A stretch of 5,218 bases of DNA, from the NCBI GenBank assembly GCA_934630735.1, contig CAKTWK010000063.1:1-5218 (forward strand), written 5' to 3'. Shown in pieces: positions 1 to 4,858 of the stretch (position 1 is the first letter of the stretch; every line of letters begins with the position of its first letter). The notes beneath the pieces were generated by a model that saw only the letters and a program-made list of their open reading frames with translations, made no database searches and was not told where the DNA came from. A program made the translations under genes and the position numbers. Source of the DNA: an uncultured Collinsella sp. Its GTDB lineage: Bacteria; Actinomycetota; Coriobacteriia; Coriobacteriales; Coriobacteriaceae.

Positions 1-2
1 TC

Positions 3-608
3 CATACACTGACCGAAGACATCCAGTTCACCACGTTCTGCGCCATTCACGGCATTCGCATCGGTTATGCGCCGGCGGAGTTCTTTGACGAGCAGCCCGT
101 GACGTTTAAGGCGTCCTGGAAACAGCGCATGCGTTGGACCAAGGGCTTCTACCAGGTGTTCTTTACCTACGGTAAACATCTGGTCAAATCGACGTTTTGC
201 TATCATCGCTTTGCCGCATATGACATGTTTATGACCATCGCTCCGGGCATGCTGCTGTCCCTGATCTCCATGCTCGCCAACGCGACCTTCCTCATCGTTG
301 GCGGACTTTCGCATGGCTTCTTGGCCACCGAGGTCGAGATGCAGGCTTGTGCCGCCTCGCTCATTATGACCTTCGTTATGATGTATCAGACGTTCTTTGG
401 CCTTGCGCTGCTCACGACTATCTTTGAGTACAAGCATATTCACTGCGCGCAAAAGTGGCGCCTGGTGACTAACCTGTTTACCTTCCCGATCTTTATGTTC
501 AGCTATATCCCCATCACGGTGGCCGCGCTGTTCCTGAAGGTCGACTGGGTTCCCACCCAGCATGCTGTAAACGTCACCCTCGACGAGGTCATGCAAGGCG
601 CCAAATAA
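3..608 (+). CDS. Membrane glycosyltransferase family 2, C-terminal part (5' partial)
   Basis: The open frame enters from the left edge, so the true start is outside the window; the GTG at 99 is internal. The 201 visible residues begin with a TED motif (residues 4-6), typical of the acceptor/catalytic aspartate region of processive GT2 enzymes. A Q-x-x-R-W motif follows at residues 41-45 (QRMRW). Three hydrophobic stretches come next, at about residues 75-102, 117-141 and 156-179, as expected for a membrane-embedded transferase that elongates or exports a polysaccharide. The family uses nucleotide sugars at the cytoplasmic face of the membrane. The sugar and product cannot be told from this fragment: hyaluronan-, cellulose-, PNAG-like or exopolysaccharide synthases all share these motifs. 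The gene ends 8 nt before a strong terminator, so it is the last gene of its transcript. Confidence 0.85.
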   Translation, partial: HTLTEDIQFTTFCAIHGIRIGYAPAEFFDEQPVTFKASWKQRMRWTKGFYQVFFTYGKHLVKSTFCYHRFAAYDMFMTIAPGMLLSLISMLANATFLIVGGLSHGFLATEVEMQACAASLIMTFVMMYQTFFGLALLTTIFEYKHIHCAQKWRLVTNLFTFPIFMFSYIPITVAALFLKVDWVPTQHAVNVTLDEVMQGAK

Positions 609-616
609 CCACCACC

Positions 617-656
617 AAAACCACCACAAAGGGACAGCACCTTTGTGGTGGTTTTT
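617..656 (+). terminator. Rho-independent terminator after the glycosyltransferase gene
   Basis: A perfect 16-bp inverted repeat pairs 617-632 with 640-655 around a 7-nt loop (633-639, GACAGCA). The right arm ends in a run of five T (652-656). The left arm begins with four A, so the hairpin could also act weakly on transcripts from the other strand. It lies just after the stop codon at 606-608. Confidence 0.9.
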
Positions 657-674
657 GCGTTTGAGCTGCTGCCC

Positions 675-681
675 AAGGAGG
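675..681 (+). promoter_or_regulatory. Ribosome binding site of the prepilin peptidase gene
   Basis: AAGGAGG lies 6 nt before the ATG at 688. It decides the start: the open frame extends upstream to a TTG-like codon at 643, but that lies inside the terminator stem and has no ribosome binding site. Confidence 0.85.
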
Positions 682-687
682 AGTTCG

Positions 688-1110
688 ATGGTCTATTTCC
701 CGTTTTGGATTTGCATCTTTGCCGGTGCGGCGATTGATGCCTGTGAACGACGGTTTCCCAATCAGCTTGCCGGCGCGTGTGCGGTGGCGGCGTTTGCGGG
801 CGTGTGGCTGGATGCGGGCTTGAACACGGCACTTGACCACGCTGGCCTTGCGGTCATCGTGTACCTTTCTCTTGTGCTGACTGAGTCGCTATGGCGGCGC
901 CTCCGTCAAACCACGGGCATCGGCATGGGAGATGCCAAGGCACTCTTCGCGCTTTGCACGCTCGACCCTATGGGCGGCATCGTGGCATTTGCCGTCGCGC
1001 TCCTGGCCCTTGCCCTCTCCTGCCTCTTCACAAAATCGCGCTCCCTGCCTTTGCTGCCGTTTTTGGTGCCGATTTTTGCCATAATCGAGGTCGTGGGCTG
1101 CACATTGTAA
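688..1110 (+). CDS. Type IV prepilin peptidase, minimal A24 family
   Basis: This 140-residue, strongly hydrophobic protein should be an aspartic protease of the inner membrane that cleaves the short leader of type IV, Tad/Flp or pseudopilin precursors. The two catalytic aspartates are visible. D17 sits in an A-x-D context followed by RRxPN (residues 15-25), and D82 sits in the family signature G-x-G-D (GMGD, 79-82) followed by AK. Hydrophobic segments lie around residues 2-16, 29-41, 52-66, 96-114 and 119-137. The N-terminal methylase domain with its zinc cysteines, found in long PilD-type enzymes, is absent, as in short TadV/CpaA-like members. The start at 688 is fixed by AAGGAGG. No pilin or pilus assembly gene is in the window, so its substrate is unknown. 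It follows a terminator closely and precedes dgt by 31 nt with no terminator, suggesting co-transcription with dgt. Confidence 0.85.
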   Translation: MVYFPFWICIFAGAAIDACERRFPNQLAGACAVAAFAGVWLDAGLNTALDHAGLAVIVYLSLVLTESLWRRLRQTTGIGMGDAKALFALCTLDPMGGIVAFAVALLALALSCLFTKSRSLPLLPFLVPIFAIIEVVGCTL

Positions 1111-1129
1111 CCGATTGCGCATCCTTCTT

Positions 1130-1135
1130 AAGGAG
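1130..1135 (+). promoter_or_regulatory. Ribosome binding site of dgt
   Basis: AAGGAG lies 6 nt before the ATG at 1142. This selects 1142 over the in-frame TTG at 1115, which has no upstream ribosome binding site. The ATG at 1138 is in another frame. Confidence 0.85.
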
Positions 1136-1141
1136 CATGCC

Positions 1142-2389
1142 ATGGCATCTAATCAAGAAACGGCCGTCATTAAGGCGCGCATGGACCGTATTCCCTCGGC
1201 GTTATCGCCCGAACTTGTCGAGCGCATTGCCGCAGATCGTGCTTCGGGCTATGTCAACCCGTACCGTTGCGACGATGACCAGGTCATCCGTCGCGTTGAT
1301 CGAGCCGCAGACGAGGGCACGCTCATGCGTCCGGCGTTTATGCGCGATACCGAAAAGATTCTTCATCTTCCGGCGTACACTCGCTATGCCGGCAAAACAC
1401 AGGTCTTCAGTTTTCGCAGCAACGACGACCTGTCGCGTCGTGGCCTGCACGTGCAGCTTGTCTCGCGCATCGCACGCGATATCGGCCGCGCCCTGGGGCT
1501 CAACTGCGACCTGATCGAGGCGATTGGCCTGGGCCACGACTTGGGCCACACGCCCTTTGGCCATGCCGGTGAGCGATTTCTCAACGATATCTATCACGAG
1601 CGCACGGGTCGCTACTTTTTCCATAACGTGCAGTCGGTCCGCGTGCTCGATGCGCTGTATGGCCGCAACGTGTCGCTCCAGACGCTCGACGGCGTCCTGT
1701 GCCATAACGGCGAGTACGAACAGCGTGTTTTTGAGCTTTCGGACATGAGTTCCTTTGACCAGTTCGACCGAACTGTCGAGGATTGCATTGCCACTGGCTA
1801 TAGCGCGATTGAGCACCTGCGTCCCATGACACTCGAGGGTTGCGTGGTTCGCATCTCGGATATCCTTGCCTACGTTGGGCGCGATCGCCAGGACGCCATT
1901 GCGGCGGGCCTGCTGTCGCCCGACGCTTTTGACGATGGTCGGGGCGGCGCCTATAACAGCTGGATTCTCACGCACGCTTCCATCGATATCGTTGAGCATA
2001 GCTACGGCAAACCGCGTATCGAGATGAGCGAGGACCTGTTTGAGGAGATCCGCCGGGCGAAGCGCGAGAACTACGAGAAGATCTATAGCAAGGGCGGTAT
2101 CGAAGGCGATTCCGAGGCGGAGTTGCGTGAGGCCTTCGAAAAGCTCTACGACCGTTGCCTGCAGGATCTAAATAAAGGCGACGAGTCCTCTTACATCTTT
2201 AAGCATCATGTTTCGCGCATTGAGCAGCAGCTTTCCTACTACGATCGCACCTATGCCTGGCAGGACGATAAGGATCAAGCGGTGGTGGATTACATCGCGA
2301 GCATGACGGACGGCTATTTCTGCGAGCTGACGAGCAAGCTATTCCCTGGTCTGGAGTTTCCGCATCGTACCTATATTAACGAACGGTAG
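1142..2389 (+). CDS. dgt: Deoxyguanosinetriphosphate triphosphohydrolase (dNTPase, HD domain)
   Basis: This 415-residue cytoplasmic enzyme should hydrolyse dGTP (or dNTPs generally) to the deoxynucleoside and tripolyphosphate, limiting dNTP pools. The N-terminal signature RDTEKILH...GKTQVF (68-89) is typical of the family. The HD metal site is complete: H103, H132-D133 and D240 (in RISD, 237-240). H141 and E144, in the block after the HD pair, match the catalytic His126/Glu129 of E. coli Dgt. The usual HNEQS stretch reads HNVQS (161-165), a modest deviation. Length fits the family, and the C-terminal part (about 290-415) is charged and helical. Relation to the short or long dNTPase subtype, and whether the enzyme is activated by dNTPs, cannot be judged here. 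It follows the prepilin peptidase gene by 31 nt and precedes rarA by about 60 nt. Confidence 0.93.
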   Translation: MASNQETAVIKARMDRIPSALSPELVERIAADRASGYVNPYRCDDDQVIRRVDRAADEGTLMRPAFMRDTEKILHLPAYTRYAGKTQVFSFRSNDDLSRRGLHVQLVSRIARDIGRALGLNCDLIEAIGLGHDLGHTPFGHAGERFLNDIYHERTGRYFFHNVQSVRVLDALYGRNVSLQTLDGVLCHNGEYEQRVFELSDMSSFDQFDRTVEDCIATGYSAIEHLRPMTLEGCVVRISDILAYVGRDRQDAIAAGLLSPDAFDDGRGGAYNSWILTHASIDIVEHSYGKPRIEMSEDLFEEIRRAKRENYEKIYSKGGIEGDSEAELREAFEKLYDRCLQDLNKGDESSYIFKHHVSRIEQQLSYYDRTYAWQDDKDQAVVDYIASMTDGYFCELTSKLFPGLEFPHRTYINER

Positions 2390-2404
2390 TTCGTATCCTT
2401 TCGG

Positions 2405-2410
2405 TATACT
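2405..2410 (+). promoter_or_regulatory. Possible -10 element of a rarA promoter
   Basis: TATACT in the dgt-rarA gap matches the sigma-70 -10 consensus TATAAT at five of six bases and lies about 40 nt before the rarA start. No convincing -35 hexamer is found 16-18 nt upstream (the 17-nt position reads AACGGT), so this is tentative. Confidence 0.3.
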
Positions 2411-2449
2411 GTAGACGAACAAAGCTTTTGATTGATGCATGGGATGGCT

Positions 2450-3799
2450 ATGGACGACCTTTTTTCTGCCTCGACGCGCGAGCGCTCCTTTAAAAATGCG
2501 CCGCTTGCGGTGCGCATGCGCCCCAATTCGCTCGACGAGTACGTGGGCCAGCAAAAGGCCGTGGGCAAGGGTTCGTGGTTGCGTGCGGCAATCGAGCATG
2601 ATGTGCTATCGAGCGTGATTCTGTATGGACCTGCCGGTACGGGCAAGACGACGCTGGCGCATATCATCGCCAACCATACCAAGAGCGAGTTTGTCGAGGT
2701 CAGCGCCGTCACGGGTACCGTGAAGGACCTGCGTCGCGTGATCGACGAGGCTAAGACCCGTCTGAACACCTACGACCGCCGCACCATTCTGTTTATCGAT
2801 GAGATCCATCGCTTTTCGAAGTCGCAGCAAGATGCCCTGCTGCATGCGGTCGAGAACCGCACCGTCATTATGATTGGCGCCACGACGGAAAACCCGTATT
2901 TTGAGGTCAACTCGGCATTGCTCTCGCGCGGTCGCGTGGTAGAGCTTGAGCACCTGAAGGACGAGGATATCGCCACGCTGATTGAGCGTGCACTCGAGGC
3001 ACCGCAGGGTCTGAACGGCAAGTTCTCGGCCGATGAGGATACGGTTAAGACCATCTGCGCGCTGGCCGCGGGTGATGCTCGCTCGGCGCTCACGACGCTC
3101 GAGCTTGCAAGCGAGATTGCCGTAACGCGTCCCGATACCGAGGGAACGCCAGCGCCGGCGGCGGGGGAGCGCTATCCCATCACCGTGGATGACGTCAAGA
3201 TTGCCAACCCGCGTCGTGGCTTTTCGTACGACAAAAACGGTGACATGCACTACGACATTATCAGTGCGTTTATTAAGTCTATGCGCGGCAGCGACCCCGA
3301 TGCTACGATTTATTGGCTTGCGCGCATGATCGATGCGGGGGAGGACCCTAAGTTTATCGCCCGGCGCATTATGATCCATGCTTCCGAAGACGTCGGTAAC
3401 GCCGATCCGCAGGCCCTGCTTATAGCGCACGCTGCGTTTAAATCTGCCGAGGTCATTGGGTATCCCGAGTGTCGTATTAACCTGGCTCAGGCTGCACTCT
3501 ATGTGTGCCTGGCGCCCAAGTCCAACGCGTGCGAGGCTTCGATCGATGCGGCGCTGGCCGATATCCATAGCAGTGGCTTGCGTGAGGTACCGAGCTATCT
3601 GCGCGATCGTCATCGTCCGGGCAGCGACGAATACGGTGTGTATAAGTATCCGCATGACTATCCCGAAGGCTGGGTCGAGCAGCGCTATTTGCCCGAGGGG
3701 CTGGAGCGTGGCGCCTTCTGGCATCCTGCCGGCCGTGGTTGGGAAGAGTGGCGCGTAGAACAAAGCGAACGCGACCGGAGCGGGAATGCTCCGAAGTAA
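2450..3799 (+). CDS. rarA: Replication-associated recombination protein A (AAA+ ATPase RarA/MgsA)
   Basis: This 449-residue cytoplasmic AAA+ ATPase belongs to the clamp-loader-related MgsA/WHIP1 family, which acts at stalled replication forks. It interacts with single-stranded-DNA-binding protein and DNA ends in studied species. Walker A is at residues 60-67 (GPAGTGKT), Walker B with the DE pair at 113-118, sensor 1 around GATTEN (143-148), the putative arginine finger at R160 (SRGR), and sensor 2 at R211 (DARSAL). The MgsA C-terminal tetramerisation region starts near residue 265 and includes the conserved stretch GYPECRINLAQ. All key ATPase residues are present and the length is normal. The start is uncertain: in-frame TTG 2432 and ATGs at 2435, 2444 and 2450 are all possible. 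I chose 2450 because family members usually begin M-D-D-L-F or similar and a weak GGGA lies 5 nt upstream. A proline/alanine-rich linker lies at about 228-242. Confidence 0.93.
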   Translation: MDDLFSASTRERSFKNAPLAVRMRPNSLDEYVGQQKAVGKGSWLRAAIEHDVLSSVILYGPAGTGKTTLAHIIANHTKSEFVEVSAVTGTVKDLRRVIDEAKTRLNTYDRRTILFIDEIHRFSKSQQDALLHAVENRTVIMIGATTENPYFEVNSALLSRGRVVELEHLKDEDIATLIERALEAPQGLNGKFSADEDTVKTICALAAGDARSALTTLELASEIAVTRPDTEGTPAPAAGERYPITVDDVKIANPRRGFSYDKNGDMHYDIISAFIKSMRGSDPDATIYWLARMIDAGEDPKFIARRIMIHASEDVGNADPQALLIAHAAFKSAEVIGYPECRINLAQAALYVCLAPKSNACEASIDAALADIHSSGLREVPSYLRDRHRPGSDEYGVYKYPHDYPEGWVEQRYLPEGLERGAFWHPAGRGWEEWRVEQSERDRSGNAPK

Positions 3800-3830
3800 C
3801 TGCTGATTATTTTGTCCCAGGATCTCACGC

Positions 3831-3861
3831 TTGGCATGTTCGGTCCCCTTTGGGGTACCAT
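3831..3861 (+). promoter_or_regulatory. Candidate promoter of the DUF948/anti-sigma/sigma operon
   Basis: TTGGCA (3831-3836) matches the -35 consensus TTGACA at five of six bases. Downstream, TACCAT (3856-3861) is a poor -10 at a 19-nt spacing. The overlapping GGGTAC (3853-3858) resembles the GGGTAT -10 box used by SigB/SigF-type sigma factors, at 16 nt from TTGGCA. The site lies in the only sizeable gap before the three coupled genes. A small hairpin (CCCC 3845-3848, GGGG 3852-3855) sits in the spacer. Confidence 0.4.
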
Positions 3862-3888
3862 GAACAGCGTCTGTATTTCGATTCCTTT

Positions 3889-3894
3889 GGGAGG
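3889..3894 (+). promoter_or_regulatory. Ribosome binding site of the DUF948-like gene
   Basis: GGGAGG lies 5 nt before the ATG at 3900 and fixes this start. Confidence 0.8.
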
Positions 3895-3899
3895 CTTGT

Positions 3900-4487
3900 A
3901 TGAGTCCCATTCAAATCGCCCTGCTGCTGCTTGCTGTTGTCGGCGTGTGGGCCGTCGTTGAGCTTGCACTCACACTGCGTAAGACTCGCACCGTCGTTGA
4001 CTCGCTCGATAAGACCGTGAGCGACCTTAACAATACGCTCGCCGAGGCACAGCCCGTGGTGGCAAAGCTCGATGGCGCTGTCGATGAGCTCACCCCCGCG
4101 CTGGCACAGGTTGAGCCGCTCCTCAAGTCGAGCAAGACTGCCGTTGATGCTCTGACGTCTAACCTCGTTGAGGTTGAGGCGGTCGTTCGCGACATCTCCG
4201 AGGTCACGGGCAGCGTGGCCGAGGCCAGCAATGCCGTATCGAGCGTGACTGATTCTGCTGCTGGCGCCGTGCAGAAGCTCTTCAATAAGGTGAAGGCCCC
4301 TGCAGCCGACCCCGATCGCAAGCTCGCCGCTGCCGCCGCCGAGGCCGAGCAGCCTACTGAGCGCGTTCTGATTGGCGATGACGATGCCGCTGCTGACGAC
4401 GATGATGTTCAGAAGCCCGCTGCTAAGCCTGCTCAGTATTACACCTATACGCCCGCCGAGACCTCTGAGGAGTCCTGCGATGAGTAG
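3900..4487 (+). CDS. DUF948-like membrane-anchored coiled-coil protein
   Basis: This 195-residue protein has one N-terminal membrane segment (about residues 4-26) with no cleavage site apparent. A long alanine/valine-rich helical region follows (about 28-115), with hydrophobic residues in heptad spacing. It resembles DUF948 proteins such as B. subtilis YtxG, a SigB-dependent general stress protein of unknown mechanism. Inside the helix are three 21-residue repeats (starting at residues 45, 66 and 87; cores LAEAQPVV, LAQVEPLL, LVEVEAVV). The C-terminal third is low-complexity: an alanine/glutamate stretch, an aspartate-rich patch (160-169) and a short tyrosine-rich YYTYTP tail. The tail probably lies in the cytoplasm or outside as a flexible extension; topology is not settled. 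The gene overlaps the following anti-sigma gene by 8 nt, which links it to the sigma module. The exact function is unknown. Confidence 0.7.
   Translation: MSPIQIALLLLAVVGVWAVVELALTLRKTRTVVDSLDKTVSDLNNTLAEAQPVVAKLDGAVDELTPALAQVEPLLKSSKTAVDALTSNLVEVEAVVRDISEVTGSVAEASNAVSSVTDSAAGAVQKLFNKVKAPAADPDRKLAAAAAEAEQPTERVLIGDDDAAADDDDVQKPAAKPAQYYTYTPAETSEESCDE
4467..4472 (+). promoter_or_regulatory. Ribosome binding site of the anti-sigma gene, inside the upstream gene
   Basis: GAGGAG lies 7 nt before the ATG at 4480 and within the last codons of the DUF948-like gene. It supports the start at 4480 rather than the in-frame upstream extension to 4372, which would lie far inside the neighbour and encode a non-family leader. 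Confidence 0.8.
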
Positions 4488-4857
4488 CGAAGCAACCTGC
4501 CCCATTACGCTGAGCGTTGCCGGTGATCCGCGTCTCGCGCGCTTGGTGCGCATGACGGCCGCCAACGTCGGCGCACTGTGCTCTATGTCCGTCGATCGCA
4601 TCGAGGATATCCGCATGGCTGCCGAGGAAGCCTTTATCTTTGGGTGCACCGCGGTCGACTGCGACGACATAACCATTACATTCGATGTAGACGAGACCCA
4701 TGTTGGAATGACCTTTACCTTTGGCGACCAGGCGACTGTCGATGAGGATGACCAGGCTGCCGTGTATGCCGAGCTCATTCTTGCAAGCGTGTGCGATTCC
4801 TACGAAAAGACTGCGGCGCCCCTAACGCTTTCCCTCGACCTCAAGGCGGATATCTAA
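4480..4857 (+). CDS. RsbW/SpoIIAB-like anti-sigma factor with degenerate ATP site
   Basis: This 125-residue protein has the size, predicted secondary-structure order and gene position of a GHKL-fold anti-sigma factor/serine kinase that binds a SigB/SigF-type sigma factor. By eye it aligns to SpoIIAB over most of its length: helix 1 with A-R at 20-21 (R21 matching sigma-contacting Arg20), N-box helix 41-57, beta strands 64-81 and the final strand 115-121. The N-box glutamate (E50) is kept, but the Mg-binding asparagine four residues later is F54. The DxGxG G1 box reads FGDQAT (81-86) and the glycine-rich G2 box reads QAAV (92-95). It therefore probably lacks ATP binding and kinase activity. 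The start overlaps the upstream stop by 8 nt and its own stop is 1 nt before the sigma gene, indicating translational coupling. An alternative is a generic ATPase-domain relative with another role, but the adjacency to the sigma gene favours anti-sigma. Confidence 0.7.
   Translation: MSSEATCPITLSVAGDPRLARLVRMTAANVGALCSMSVDRIEDIRMAAEEAFIFGCTAVDCDDITITFDVDETHVGMTFTFGDQATVDEDDQAAVYAELILASVCDSYEKTAAPLTLSLDLKADI
4843..4849 (+). promoter_or_regulatory. Weak ribosome binding site of the sigma factor gene
   Basis: AAGGCGG lies 9 nt before the ATG at 4859, within the end of the anti-sigma gene. The imperfect match and 1-nt gap between genes suggest that translation of the sigma factor depends partly on ribosomes finishing the anti-sigma gene. 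Confidence 0.5.
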
Positions 4858-4858
4858 T

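Noticed and set aside
643..687. An in-frame N-terminal extension of the prepilin peptidase
   Set aside because: It would begin inside the terminator stem and lacks a ribosome binding site, while AAGGAGG is placed correctly for the ATG at 688.
891..1514. A 207-codon + strand open frame bridging the prepilin peptidase and dgt
   Set aside because: It is in another frame of two well-supported genes, and its Arg/Ala/Ser-rich translation shows no family features.
1202..1999. A 265-codon open frame on the - strand opposite dgt
   Set aside because: It is fully embedded opposite the conserved HD domain of dgt and shows no ribosome binding site or domain of its own.
3845..3859. Inverted repeat around CCCC-TTT-GGGG as an operator or terminator
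   Set aside because: The stem is only 4 bp (up to 7 with a bulge), has no T-run and overlaps the candidate promoter. It is too short to call as a separate feature.
2606..3910. A 434-codon open frame on the - strand opposite rarA
   Set aside because: It lies almost wholly opposite the clearly coding rarA gene, has no recognisable motifs, and such mirror frames are common in GC-rich codon-biased genes.
4372..4479. An in-frame N-terminal extension of the anti-sigma gene
   Set aside because: It overlaps the end of the DUF948-like gene by over 100 nt, encodes a methionine/proline-rich leader unlike the family, and a good ribosome binding site supports the ATG at 4480.
3825..4778. A 317-codon open frame on the - strand opposite the DUF948-like and anti-sigma genes
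   Set aside because: Its translation is low-complexity (Ser/Leu/Gly-rich) and mirrors the Ala/Asp/Val-rich + strand codons. It spans two coupled + strand genes that have ribosome binding sites and family features.
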